A DNA stretch of 64,000 nt from Microcebus murinus (lineage: Eukaryota; Chordata; Mammalia; Primates; Cheirogaleidae): positions 10,321,501 through 10,385,500 of the forward strand of contig NC_134108.1 in the NCBI RefSeq assembly GCF_040939455.1. Reading direction: 5' to 3'. Below the pieces are notes generated by a model. It was not told where the DNA came from. It worked only from the letters and a program-made list of their open reading frames with translations, and made no database searches. Below are positions 47,350 to 58,821 of this stretch, piece after piece (within the stretch, counting starts at the first letter, position 1; each line of letters opens with the position of its first letter). A program made the position numbers and the translations under genes.

Positions 47350-47455
47350 ATTAACCCCCTTGAGGGTAGAAGCTTTTTATTTTCTTGAAATTTATTCTTT
47401 ATGCTTCTGCTATCTCTTGCACATAGTAGGAGCTAGTAAATACTGAATTAATCGC
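47350..47455 (+). mobile_element. L2 LINE 3' tail
   Basis: CCCCCTTGAGGGTAGAAGC and TGCTATCTCTTGCACATAGT, then AGGAGCTAGTAAATACTG, match the last 100 bases of L2 (CCATGAGGGCAGGGA to GGCACATAGTAGGCGCTC). Confidence 0.65.
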
Positions 47456-49974
47456 CAGTGAGACAGCTCCAGTAATTTAATTCTATCATCCTCAAGAGAG
47501 GGAGAAAACCTCACCTAGAACCAAGGGACACAAAAGCTTAACTCTCTGAGTGTTGAGCTATCTGCGTCATGCTGTTTCAAAGACTCAGGCCTGTGGCCTC
47601 AACTGATAACAAATCCTTCCCATTAAGAAATTGCTCTCTCCGGTGAGCCTGGCTTCTGAAGGGACGCAGGCACTGCAGACGCCGGCAGAGTGATTGGGTC
47701 TGCTAGTAAAATGATTGCGCCCGCTTTGGGCCATCATGACAAGAGCCCAGCACGCCCCAGGGGTGACAACAGAACACAGCAAAGGCCCACAGCCAGGCTA
47801 GAAGCTGGGGACAAGTCTGGCTGGACATCTCCTGTGCACACCCATCCTGCCAGTTCCAGGGCCAGAGACCAGATCTGCTGCCTGATGACTTTTGAGTGAC
47901 TGTTCATCTGTAAGCACCTAGCTGACGCCTGAGAGGCACCTCACTGCTCAGAACATGCCCGTCTGTGCTTGAGCCATAGCTCACAGCCCAGCAATTACAC
48001 AACACGCCATTCTGTGCCTCCCTGGCACATAAGCATGAGTTGGAAGTGGCAAAGCCCAAGACCCCTGCTTTTTGTCACCTGCTTTTGGGAAATGTGTCTG
48101 TGAGGTCCCAGGTAGAGAGGAGCACCTGAAGAGGCGTGGGTGGGGGGGGTTGGAGAGAGGAGGTGCTGTGGGGAGAGATGCAAGAGAGGAGGGAGAAAGG
48201 GCAGGTCTTTGTAGCACCCTTTCAGGGCTTTATTTCTGGATGACGTTTTTCCTACCTTTTCTCCTCTAGAGCAATGTCTCGGGGCTGCTTGGATCTGTCT
48301 GTGTAGGTTTTTCCTTCTCTTTTGAGATTGCAGAGAGCAAGGAGGCTTCCCCCCTCCCCATCCAGAGTCTAGTTACTCCATTCGCTCTTGGTGCAGGTGC
48401 AGGGAACCAAGCCTGTGCCAGGCCTGGGCTTTGCCAGGGACCCCTTGGAATTTAGTAAGTTTCCATCATGTGAATGTGCAGATACCATAGAACCAGAGGA
48501 GTTATGGTTGGTTGTTTTTATTTTTTTTTTTATTTTTAATATCATTGGGGAAAAGTGCACCTTCAAGGTTTCATCCAAAGCAAAGAATTGTTGCTATTGA
48601 CTTTTATCCACTTCCTAAGCACTGCATTTCTTTCAGGCTTCATCAAAGGCATAATCCTTCATTCAGAATCTTTTTCATCACTTTAAATAGTCCTCCTGCC
48701 TTTGTTGAAGTTTTCTGCCTTTAGAGAGACGAGGTCAAATCTGTTCCAACAGTGGAAATAAAATGGGGGAGGAGAACTAGCTGTAACCTTTGTGCTCAAA
48801 ACCTGAAGATGATGCACGATTTTTTTTTTTAAACAGAGTTACTGCTTGTCTATTCTGATCTCTTAAGTTGCATCTGAAAAAAAAAATACTACTTTTTAAA
48901 CAGAAAATGTTAAGGAAAAAGTCTGTGCTAACATATATATTTCAACAAAGTTTTTAGAGAGAAAAAATGATCTCCAAATTGTTTGAGAGAGTCAGCCTGG
49001 TTCTATTATATCTGTGTAGCAGCAGGGTATAACAAAGCTAAAGATTTAAGGCAATTTTGACACCTTAAAGCAGAACTGCACAGGCTTTTAAACCCAAAGA
49101 GGATTCAGCCTGCTCACTTATTACTTTCCACATCTTCAAAAGGACAATGTCTCTTTTTTAATCTTTTGGCTTTGCTGTGAAACCATGGGAAGTTATTGAC
49201 TTTACAGGCACTTTAAGTATACAATCAGGCAGAAAAGGGACATTGGTGCACTCAGGGGCTGCGAGTTCAAATTCTCATCTCTTTGTGGCACTCTCCTCCC
49301 TGCTCAGACAGAATTGAAAAGGGCAGAGAAAACAGCAAGGGGCCGCCATGCGTTTTGATGGGGGCCTTCTCATCGAGTCACCAGCACCTGAAGCCGTTTT
49401 GCTAAAGACAGGCTCCTTTCTCGTTTCTGTTGTTATTTTTTAATCTGAAAGCTCCCAGGGTTCCCTTGGATCATGTGCTCGGAAATGCCATGCTTCCTTG
49501 TAGCCCCTGAGAGCTGAAATAATGAACAGGCAATTAAATCTCATGCTTGAGGGCCTGTGCTGATTGCTTGCAGGAGAGGGGCACAGCCCAGCCTTGCACG
49601 GCGCCAGGGGCGCAGGGCCTGGCTGAGTTTCGCTTGGAGGAGCAGCCTCGGCCACCAGCCTGTGTCAGTGGCAGGCTGCAGGAAGGATTGGGTACCAGAG
49701 GAAAGGGACTTGATGGGACATAAATGCCCACTGAGTCACCTGTATTGGAAATGGTGCTGGTTGATCCTGTCCTTGTAAGGTATTGTCAGGATTGTTATTT
49801 GTTAGCAATAGGCGGTGACTCTACATTTTCTTCTTTTGAAATATCCTCTGATGAATGGGTGAACGAATGAATGAACGTTTACTAAGAGCATGGTTTTTGC
49901 TGTGAGGCTAACTCTTGCCTTCCTGACTTTCCTAGGCAAGCTATCTAGTTTTGGAGAGGAGGAATTGTGGACAG
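47456..49974. other. Unassigned stretch
   Basis: No gene or confident repeat in about 2.5 kb. Mixed composition, T-runs near 48521-48533 and 48820-48831, frames up to 78 codons. Confidence 0.5.
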
Positions 49975-50082
49975 TGGCAATGTCCCCAATATCACATAAC
50001 CAGTGAGTGGTAGAGCCAGAAATGGAGGCTGGCAGTTTGACTGGGGAACTGGGGCTCTTAACCACTCTGCTAGCCTACCTCG
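49975..50082 (-). mobile_element. MIR SINE fragment (antisense)
   Basis: GGCAATGTCCCCAATATCAC, ATAACCAGTGAGTGGTAGAGC, CAGAAATGGAGGCTGGCAG and GGGGCTCTTAACCACTCTGC match the reversed MIR head and core. Confidence 0.75.
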
Positions 50083-50099
50083 ATGTTAATTTAAAAACC

Positions 50100-50633
50100 T
50101 GATTAATAATTTAATAAATAATTCCATCAATAATTCAGTAGATACATATTAAAATTCTACCGGGGCTTGCCACGGTAGAATTCAAGCAGAAACAAGGTGT
50201 ACTGCCCTAGTGGATGGTTCATTCTAACACAGGAGACTGCCACTGATGAGAAGAACCATATTGCCACACAACAGCAAACGTGCTGAGTGTCAGGAAAGAA
50301 AATCGTGCAGCAAGATGAGAAAGTCTAAAATCATTAAGGGATCATAGAGTACCATCCCGAAGAAGTGAACTTGGACTGAGGTCTGAGGGTGGCTAAGGGG
50401 AGGAAAGAGGCCTGGTGGTACAGGGGCAGGAAAACTATGCAAAACAAGTCTGGTAGGGAGCCATGGCCAGGTCACACAGGGTCGTATAGTTCTCATTAAG
50501 GGATTTATTTCTGACCCAAAGAGCAGTGCTGAGCTGTGAAAGGACATGAGCAGGGGAATGACACTGTGGCATATGCACCTTGGGAAGGGCACCCTGCTGC
50601 AGCACAGGAGTGAGCGTGATGGGATGGCTTAGG
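50100..50633 (-). mobile_element. L2 LINE (antisense), left of a hAT insertion
   Basis: Reversed L2 text: GAACTTGGACTGAGGTCTGAG, TGGTAGGGAGCCATGGCCAG, GTGAAAGGACATGAGCAGGGG, AATGACACTGTGGC, and GCTGCAGCACAGGAGTGAGC. The element is cut by a hAT transposon and continues at 51059. A local 10-bp inverted repeat (50153-50162 with 50173-50182) lies inside. Frames of 70-100 codons are repeat-derived. Confidence 0.75.
50626..50633. repeat. hAT target-site duplication, left copy
   Basis: GGCTTAGG against GGTTTAGG at 51059-51066: 7 of 8 bases, the 8-bp length expected of hAT elements. Confidence 0.7.
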
Positions 50634-51058
50634 GCTGTGGACCCCAAATCCCAGGTTGCACAGAGTGATACTAGTCTATGGCCTGTTAGGAACTGGGCTG
50701 CATAGCAAGAGGTGAGCAGTGGTTGAGCTAGTGAAGCTTCCTCTGTATTTACAGCCGATCCCCATCACTCCTGTCACCACCTGAGCTTCACCTTCTGTCG
50801 GATCAGCAGCAGCATTAGATTCTCATAGGAGCAAAAACCCTACTATAAACTGTGCATTCAAGGGATCTAGGTTGCTCGTTCTTTATGAGGAATGCAGTGC
50901 CTTGTGATCTGAGGTGGTGATGCTAGTGCTGGGGAGTGGCTGCAAATTCAACAAATGTAGTGTGCTTGAATCATCCTGAAACCATCCTCCTACCCTGGTC
51001 CATGGAAAAATTGTCTTCCATGAAACTGGTCCCTGGTCTAAAAAGGTTGAGGACTGCT
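50634..51058 (-). mobile_element. Non-autonomous hAT DNA transposon
   Basis: The termini are imperfect inverted repeats: GCTGTGGACCCCAAATC on the left and, in complement, AGCAGTCCTCAACCTTTTT on the right. The interior (GGCCTGTTAGGAACTGGGCTG, GCAAGAGGTGAGCAGTGG, CCATGGAAAAATTGTCTTCC, GAAACTGGTCCCTGGTC) is the complement of a widespread mammalian CAGCGGTCCCCAACC-type MITE. It is flanked by an 8-bp duplication and sits in an L2. No transposase is encoded. Confidence 0.85.
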
Positions 51059-51066
51059 GGTTTAGG
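51059..51066. repeat. hAT target-site duplication, right copy
   Basis: GGTTTAGG directly after the right terminal repeat; 7 of 8 match with the left copy. Confidence 0.7.
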
Positions 51067-51560
51067 AGACAGATAAGCATAACCCACACCAGGGCGGTCG
51101 AATGAGGATGTAGGTCTGAAGGCGTATTCCTAGCTCTTTAGGAGGAAGAATGGACAGGGCTTATGATGGCTGGGGTTGGGGGTGCTGAGGGGTCAGGAAT
51201 GACTCCTTGGCTCCTGGCTCACACGGCTGGAGGAAGGGTGGTGCCATCGCTCAGCAGGAGAACACAGGAGGACTGCTAGACTTAGGAGCGAATGTGAATT
51301 TCATCTAGACTTGTTGAGTGGGAGATACCCCCAAAAGGCGGTAATGTGCAAACAAGTTCAAATGAAGGACTGGAGGCATCTGAAAATTGAAGCTGGCAGC
51401 ATGATGAGATGTCTGAGAGACGCTCTGAATTGAAAATGGAGACGTGAGAACCCTGCGCGTGAACAGGCCGTGGAGCAGACCGTGTAGAGGTGCCAGAGGA
51501 GCAGAAAACCCCTGGAGAGTGGGGCAGCGAGGGGCGGGAGAGGCTGTTTCAGGAGAAGGG
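51059..51560 (-). mobile_element. L2 LINE (antisense), right of the hAT insertion
   Basis: Resumes reversed L2 text from further 5' in the element: TTAGGAGGAAGAATGGACAGG, AGGAATGACTCCTTGGCTCC, GAACACAGGAGGACTGC and GACTTGTTGAGTGGGAGATA. Same orientation as the left part and collinear with it. The overlapping frames of 102-138 codons here are derived from it. Confidence 0.6.
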
Positions 51561-51644
51561 CTGGAGGTGGGATGAGGATGCGACTGAGACCACCAAGGGG
51601 ATGGTCGTCTCTCATCCTCACCATCCTTGAAAGCACTAGCCAGG

Positions 51645-51792
51645 CAGGAATTGTTATTATCTTCATTTAATAGACTCGAGAACTGAAGCTCAAAGAATTT
51701 AGGTAATTTGCCTCCAATCACACAATAAATGAGAGGTGGGGCAGGATTGGAAACTGGTTCTCTGGGTCCAGGTCCCCTGGTCTATCCCTGTC
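51645..51792 (-). mobile_element. MIR SINE (antisense)
   Basis: TTGTTATTATCTTCATTTAAT, CTCGAGAACTGAAGCTCAAAG, GGTAATTTGCCTCCAATCAC and GAGAGGTGGGGCAGGATTGG are in reversed MIR order. Confidence 0.8.
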
Positions 51793-52599
51793 TCTCTGTA
51801 GCTTTATTTCTGTTAATTCTTTTTTTCTAGAAAAGCAGCAACATAATGGTATTTTGGTTTATTACAGAATCATGATGAGAAAAAGAATGACAACTGACAT
51901 TTAATGTGAGGCTTATAAAATGATGAAAGATTTTGAATATCATATGATAAATAGGGCTTTTAAAACCCACGTATCTGACCTCTTATTAGGCTGTTTATTT
52001 CAAAACTGGCAGGGCAGCTAAAACAATTGCTGAGAGACTGAATATATCTTCTGCCTCACTTACTTTCAGAGACAATTTAGTAAAGATGATTTTTCTGAAG
52101 TTAATCCATGTAATTCAAAACCAGATAGGTAAAAGAGAGGCCAGGCACTGAGGATGCATGAGGAATATCATGTTAGGGACTAAGAGAGTGAAGGTGAACT
52201 GAGGACTTCCGCTTTTCCCATCTTTATGAAGATCAGAAATTGAGGCAAAAGGACAAAATGAAAGCCTATTAATTTCAAAGCATACCACAAATCATATGTG
52301 GATTAAGAAAACTCAAACGTGGGCTGAAGTGGATTGGCCTATGGGGTTTGAACCAGTCTGATTTTTGTGGTAGTATTGATAATGAGAAGCTGAGGAGTTG
52401 GGGTTCTTTGTGGGAGTGGTTCATAGAAAGAAAAATATTTAAACATTTCAATAAAACTAAATCCTGAAAACACATGGAACTTGAAGAGTAAGGAGAAAGA
52501 CACAGGGTCCTAGCTGGGTGACTTGGCTCTTTTGGGGGCCCTGTCATGTCCTGGGCTTGACTACTCTCTCTCTCTCCCCCTGCCCTTCCATCTTGTTCT
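51793..52599. other. Unassigned stretch
   Basis: No gene or confident repeat. A 139-codon frame (52275-52694, -) runs through mixed-composition DNA into an L2 tail and matches nothing known. Confidence 0.5.
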
Positions 52600-52722
52600 C
52601 TAACGGTCTGATTGTTGCTCTCCTTAGGAGCAATGGCTGTGTCTTGCTCAGCTTTGTATCTTGGTGCTTGGTTTAGTGCCGCCACCATAGTCAATGTTTG
52701 TTAAGTAAACACTTGTGAGCAA
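52600..52722 (+). mobile_element. L2 LINE 3' tail
   Basis: CTTAGGAGCAATGGCTGTGTC, TTGCTCAGCTTTGTATCTTG, GTGCTTGGTTTAGTGCC and AGTCAATGTTTGTTAAG follow the last part of the L2 consensus (GGGCAGGGACTGTGTC to CTCAATAAATGTTTG). Confidence 0.65.
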
Positions 52723-53633
52723 ACTGAACAAGTGAACAAATGCCAGGAAAGGTGAGAATTAGCAAGAAGGTCGGGGAAAGGGAAGGAAGAAGGCTTTGGT
52801 CCATGTGCTAAGAGAAAGAGAATTTGGGAGCATCGTGCGTCCACGGATGCCTAGGAGTGCAATATTGGTGGCTGGAACCTGAGTCTAAGAGCTGGAGAAT
52901 GATGGCAGAAAGGTGCCGCATTCTTCAAGATGAAAAGAAGGAGAGGACCATTTAAGAGTAGCTCAGGTGGGAGGAGAAATCCCGTCACAGACCCAACACG
53001 GTGGGGTCGTCAGTGCCAGGAGGGAGACCTGAGCAGCACAAATGCATGAACCAACCTGCAGGAGGCAGAGCCTGTCCAAAGCCTGATTTAACTAGTTAGG
53101 TTGAGTTCATTCAGCTTGGAAGACAGTTTTTATAACTTAAATACATTTTTGTCCTGAGGTTTCCATAGGTGGCAGAAAGGTTGTTCTGTGTTTTAAAGCT
53201 GTTGGAGCATGGGGCAGTAAACTAAAAACAGCCCGGTGGTGGTAGACAGTGAGGGGCTGAGGGAAAAGGCCCTTAATTCCAAGGGTGAGATCTCTGGAGA
53301 TGGCCTCTCCTCCACCCCATTTCCTTGCATTGGGGCCTGGGGAGGGGAAGGTCTTACTCCTCGGCAGCTAGAGAGATTAAAAGCAAATCTGTTCAGTGGA
53401 GGAGGTAAGACGAAACATCAGGCCTTGATGTACAATCTCTTGATGTGCAGTCTGATTGCTTATTGATAACAATGGGTCTGTCCTAATTGATTCACTGGAG
53501 GCAAGTATGGGGACTGTATTGTGTGTTCTTGAAGGTTTAATTTTGTCTGCTGTCCTGGAGTTCAGAGACTGCTGAAGGATCGTTACTTTTTCCTCTTCTT
53601 TGTGAGTCAGGAAGCTCTCTGGTTAAGAAAACT
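52723..53633. other. Unassigned stretch
   Basis: No gene or confident repeat. Purine-rich at 52740-52990. Confidence 0.5.
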
Positions 53634-53930
<297 letters not shown>

Positions 53931-53957
53931 CAAAACAACCCTTTACCTGCCATGGGC

Positions 53958-53990
53958 ATTAATTAATTAACTAATCAAATTAATTAATTA
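53958..53990. repeat. (TTAA)n self-complementary tract
   Basis: ATTAATTAATTAA and TTAATTAATTAG flank CTAATCAAA. Simple AT-rich palindromic sequence; no terminal-repeat element is associated. Confidence 0.8.
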
Positions 53991-54404
53991 GAGAGGTATC
54001 GTTGTAATTTACTATATTCCATGTAGGTTAGATTGTTGAAGGCTTTGCTTTTTTGGAGTTTTGGGGTTTCTTGATGGTATTTGCAGCTTCTTGGTATAAT
54101 ATGATAGGTTAAAAATCAGTCAAATAGGGAAAGATGAAGATCAAAATGGGAATAGTTTAAACTTCTGAACATCAAAGTAGTGGAAATATGTGCTTTTATC
54201 TGAATTTCTTGCTATGAGGCTTTGGGAAGTGTTTCTATAGATAACATTTTAATGGATTTTTGATTCCAAGTTTTCAGTGTTACAAAAGGATAGCTTTTAG
54301 ATTTTTCTTCAGCGCAGGGGAAGAAAATGAAAGGCAGAGCTCTGTTCTCCACACTAATTGAGAAGTGAAGGACCAGAGAAAGAGCGAGGCAGCATCAGTG
54401 AAGG
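53991..54404. other. Unassigned AT-rich stretch
   Basis: No gene or repeat recognised. Confidence 0.5.
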
Positions 54405-54592
54405 GGCTTGCAGCTATTTGTACCTGTCTGGCCCTGGCAAGTGTCTTGACCTCCCTAAGTCTATAAAATGGGAATATCCAAAGGGGGTTTGGTGACAAGG
54501 AAATGAGATAACTGCATGTAATGCACCTGGCACCATGCCCAGCCTCATGCATAGATGTGCTTCATAAGTGTTGACTGTTATTTTTCACATTA
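54405..54592 (+). mobile_element. MIR SINE
   Basis: CTGGCAAGTGTCTTGACCTCC, CTAAGTCTATAAAATGGGAAT, ACAAGGAAATGAGATAACTGC, ATGTAATGCACCTGGCACC and TTCATAAGTGTTGACTGTTA follow the MIR 3' half in order. Confidence 0.75.
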
Positions 54593-55439
54593 TTGTAATT
54601 TGTTATTAGAATATAATGTAACTTCTCCTCCTTGTCCCTTTGACCCAGAAGTTTACCCCTAAACATTTTCATCCTTCCCTTTGTGCATGATTTCCCCCTT
54701 AGTTCTACTGACATTGGTTGGATCTGATAAAAGGTTCTCAGACGCTACATGTTACCTGAATTAAAAAAAGGGCACTATACCTTTGGATAGCTTAGAGTTC
54801 ACTGGAGATTAAACATATTAAAACCTTCTAAGAGACATTCATGCTCTTAAGGAATTTATCCTCTGATAATTTTCTTATTCAAGATGTACTTTTAGGCTCC
54901 AACTATGTCTATAATTTGCATTTATCTTTAAAGAGACTTTTTTTATTCCCCTGAATAAATTTTTAAAGAGCTTCTCAGAGATGCATCAGGCAAAATGTCC
55001 TATCTTGTTGCAGTTATGTTTTATGTAAGAATTCCTGGGCTGCTCACATTTCTTTATCCCATGTTAGTAATTGATTTGCTGTTGGTCACCTACACGTTGT
55101 GTGACAATTGCTTAGAAAATGGGCCTTTGCTACAGAAAGCCTTGACAACAATTTGGGACATACTTTGTAAAGATACTTTAATTTGTCCCTGGTACAAATT
55201 TAGTTTATCCAAGTTGATGATCAAGGCTTGGGCATTGTTTTTAACTTTCAGCAGCTTCCAGTCTCAATTCCACCAGCAGGTTCCTGAGTAGGCTGGTACA
55301 CACCTGTTCATCCCTTGATTTTCTTTTCATTAGTATTTAAAGCAGCTTTTATGATTTCAGAGATGAGAGTGGGTAGACCACAGTGGGCATTGGTGGTTGG
55401 AAAATTCCAAGTTTCTGACTTGCTGTGTGTGGTTTATTT
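54593..55439. other. Unassigned stretch
   Basis: AT-rich, no repeat recognised. A 98-codon frame (54995-55291, +) with a hydrophobic N-terminal half has no known homologue that I recognise; chance is the simplest reading. Confidence 0.45.
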
Positions 55440-55602
55440 GCTCTCTGTCTGCATGTCTTGGTTTCCCAGTGATTAAAACTTGGGATAAATGTTGCTACTT
55501 ACCCACCTGTCAAGGATGGTGTGAGAATGAGTAATAATATCTGAGCCATATTTTTGCTCCTTAGTAGAAAAGTGCTATATAAATACAAAGTGTTATTTCA
55601 TT
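55440..55602 (+). mobile_element. MIR SINE, diverged
   Basis: GTCTTGGTTTCCCAGTGATTA, ATGGTGTGAGAATGAGTAAT, CCTTAGTAGAAAAGTGCTAT and ATAAATACAAAGTGTTATTT approximate the MIR 3' half. Confidence 0.5.
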
Positions 55603-56409
55603 AAAAATACTTGTATGATAACAGCATATGTTAAATTCAATTTCCTTGACCAATTTTATAAATATATTTTGGTGTTACAATATGGTTGTTTTTATGGTGA
55701 GTGTGTGTGTATCCTACACTCTGTGTTCTCTTTTTCTCTCTGGGTGGTGTAACATATCAAATGTTTAAGAAAAATAAAGACACCGTTCTAGAGAAACCAT
55801 GAAGCAACTACTAAATGTTATTTAGTTTTTGGATTTCAAATAGATGTTAGTGAGATACCTGCTGAATGTAGAGGATATGCACTGCACACCCATATAATAG
55901 CACATTATAAATATGCAATCGGGATAAACAGTATATTTTTCTTATTAATCTTAGTTCTGTGTTGATGATTTGCAGCCCACATGACAGAGGCATTACATGG
56001 CTAAATCTAGGATCCCAGGTTTCTATGATCAGAGATGATGCTCCTTGGCATCAAACACAGGGGCATCGGAAGCCACGCTCAGCCCAGGGAAAAGACTTCC
56101 CTTCTTGCTTAAGACTACCCATCAGAAAACATCTCCTTTGGCTGAAGAGTTGGATTTGAACCCCTTATATCATGACTACATGCCAAGAGAACACCAGGGT
56201 AGCAGATAGATGGAGACATAGCACAATTACAGCACAGTGTGGTTGCTTTTTGATATTTAATTTGTTACAATGCAGAATAGACTTTCAAGAAGTCACAATA
56301 AGGGCTTTCTGTAGCCTCTTTCTCCTACTCACATTTTTCTCAGCAAATTACTTGACTTTATCACAGATGAGAGATACCTCCTTCTGCACCTCTCACCAAA
56401 TTATTTGTA
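55603..56409. other. Unassigned stretch
   Basis: AT-rich, no gene or repeat recognised. Confidence 0.5.
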
Positions 56410-57670
56410 ACTCTACCTATATTCTTTAAGTTTTTAGTTTGGAATAATTTTAGAATTACTAGAGTTACTAAGACAGTACAAAGTGTTCCTATATACCCTT
56501 TACTCAGTTTCCCCTAATGTTTACATTTTATATGTTTATCAAAATTAAGACATTAGCATTGGTAAAATACTTCCAACTGAACTGCTGACTTTATTTAGAT
56601 TTATTGTGTTTTTCCACAAGTGTACTTTTTCTGTTCCAAGATCCCATTCAGAACACCAGACTACACTTAGTCATCTTGTCTCCTTAGTTTCCTCCAAGCT
56701 GTGATAGCTTTTCTGTCTTTTCTTTTGTGACTTTAAACATTTTGTAGAGTAGTGGTCAGGTGTTTTGTAGAATGCCCTTCGACATAGGTTTAACTAGTGT
56801 TTTCTTATCAATATACTGAGGTTGTGGATTTGGGGAAAAAATATCACAGAGGTGATGGGCCCTTCTTGTATCATATCAATGGGCACATATTAGCAACATC
56901 ACTATCTACAGGTAACATTGACTTTGATCACTTGGGTAGGGTGATGTCTGTTAGGTTTCTCCACTGATTGTAACTGTACAACCATCCCTCTTCTGGAGTC
57001 TATTCATGAGAAGCAGGTCATGAAGTTCAGCCTACATGCGAAAATAGGACATTAAACTCCACCTTGTAGAGAGGGGAGTATCAAAGAACTTGCAGTCATG
57101 TTTTAGAACCTCAACTGTAATTAGTAAACATTGGCAAAGATTAAGATGTGATCTAAATATCCTGCTGCTTCTCAAAGTTCAACCACTAATCTTAGCAATT
57201 ATCTATCAGTCTTGCCTGCAGCAATGATTACTGCTGCTGTGTTCTAATAGTGATTCTCTATTTCTCTGATTCCTTCCACACTTACTAATTGGAATTCTTC
57301 TGAAACAAGGATTGGTCCTTTCTTCTTTGCTTATTTACTCATTTTATTATTTATTTATATCAGTATGGGCTCATGGATACTTATTTTATTCCTTAGGTGA
57401 TTTCTTACTATTGAGGGAATACTTTTGAAAGAAGAAGTAATGAATACTGAATACTTTTGAAGGAACATTATTGAATCACCTTATTTAGGTGATTATGATT
57501 TATTACATTGCTCAAATTACATTAGCTGTGACCACTGGGAGCTTTTTCAGATTGGTTGTTCTTCGGTCCTTTTGACATGCCCTCATATTAAAAAAAAAAA
57601 ATTTTTTTTTTGAGCATGTCATTGCCTTCTGGCACTGAGAGATGTTCCAGGATCATCTTGTATTTTCCTT
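56410..57670 (-). mobile_element. Ancient L1 (L1MC/L1ME-type) 3' UTR, antisense
   Basis: TACTCAGTTTCCCCTAATGTT, TTTTTCTGTTCCAAGATCCC, CATCTTGTCTCCTTAGTTTCC, GTGGTCAGGTGTTTTGTAGA, TTGATCACTTGGGTAGGGTG, ATGTCTGTTAGGTTTCTCCAC, GGGAGCTTTTTCAGATTGGTT and GGCACTGAGAGATGTTCCAG match remembered antisense text of the long 3' UTR of old mammalian L1s. An A12T10 run (57588-57610) and a duplicated AATACTTTTGAA (57418, 57451) lie within. Confidence 0.75.
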
Positions 57671-57671
57671 G

Positions 57672-58233
57672 CCTTGGCCCCAGGATCCTAGAGAGGCTCA
57701 TGTGTGAATAGCAGAGTCTTCCGCCTGCCAGCCACGAAGGTGAGCCGCCTTGACATTAGCCCTTGAAGCCCTGCCAAGCTCTGAGGCCACTTCTATCCCT
57801 GCAGACATCCTCAGGGCAAACTCATGAGATACCCCAGCCAGAACCATGCAATTAAGTAGCTCCCAAATTTCTGACCCAAAGCAACTGTGAGATAAGAAGT
57901 GTTTGTTGTTTTAATACACTCCATTTTGGGGTAACTTATTACCCAGCAATAGAGAACCAGGGCAGAGTCTGGTGTTTGGAAATGGGGTGCTTCTGTAACA
58001 ACCACCTCAAAGGTGGATGTGGCCTTGGAACTGGTCGGTGGGCAGAGGCTGGAAGGACTTTTAGAAGAGAGTTAATGAAAGTTTAAAGAGCCTTAAAGAG
58101 ATTGTTTGTAGAAATATGATGGACTCTGAGGCTATGGTGAGGGTGTACAGGAAGATGAGGAAGACCTGACTGGAAACTGCTTGTTGTGTAGCGGTAGGAA
58201 GTTTACAAGGTTGCCACCAGTTAACTCGAACAT
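57672..58233 (+). mobile_element. MaLR LTR end plus internal region (left part)
   Basis: The LTR 3' end is clear: CAACTGTGAGATAAGAAGTG, TTGTTGTTTTAATACACTCC and TTATTACCCAGCAATAGAG. MaLR internal text follows: TGTTTGGAAATGGGGTGCTTC, CTTGGAACTGGTCGGTGGGC, AGAGGCTGGAAGGAC, AGATTGTTTGTAGAAATATGA. This is a decayed, non-coding endogenous retrovirus-like element with no intact retroviral gene. It is cut by the L1 at 58234. Confidence 0.75.
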
Positions 58234-58821
58234 AAAAAAAGCAATATGGAGATACCTTAAAGCAATACAAGTGGATCTACATTTGATCCAGCAATCCCAT
58301 TACTGGGCATCTACCCAAAAGAACAAAAGTTACTCTATGAAAAAGACACCTGCACTTGAATGTTTATAGCAGCACAACTCACAATTGCAAAGATGTGGAA
58401 ACAACCCAAGTGCCCATCAATACATGAGTGGATTAATAAAATGTGGTATATGTATACCATGGAGTACTATTCAGCTATAAGAAACAACAGTGATCTAGCG
58501 CCTCTTGCATTTTCCTGGATAGAGCTGGAACGCATTCTACTAAGTGAAGTATCCCAAGAATGAAAAAATAATCACCACATGTACTCGCCAGCAAATTGGT
58601 ATTAACTGATCAACACCTCAGTGGACATACAGGAATAACATTTATCGGGTGTCGGGCAGGTGGGGGGAAGGGGGTGGGTATACACATACATAATGAGTGT
58701 GATGCGCACCATCTGGGGGATGGACACGCTTGAAGCTCTGATTCAAGGCGGGGGGCAAGGGCAAGATACGTAACCTTAACATTTGTACCCCCATAGTATA
58801 CTGAAAAAAATAAAATAAAAA
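58234..58821 (+). mobile_element. 5'-truncated strepsirrhine-type L1 insertion
   Basis: The body starts near AAAAAAAGCAATATGGAGATA, then CCAGCAATCCCATTACTGGG. It carries the end of ORF2, readable for 67 codons (58360-58563) with the conserved MYTMEYYSAIRNN and LSEVSQE. The 3' UTR ends with GTAACCTTAACATTTGTACC and an A-rich tail. It interrupts the MaLR internal region. Flanking duplications are obscured by A-rich junctions. Immobile, but relatively young. Confidence 0.9.

Noticed and set aside
51305..51721. 138-codon minus-strand open frame
   Set aside because: Lies mostly within antisense L2 and MIR sequence; repeat-derived.
53958..53990. TTAA-rich palindrome as another piggyBac site
   Set aside because: It is simple TTAA repetition without CCCTTTG-type terminal repeats or a defined core.
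54995..55291. 98-codon frame with hydrophobic stretches, possibly a small membrane protein
   Set aside because: AT-rich DNA yields hydrophobic chance peptides; there is no good start context, homology or conservation evidence.
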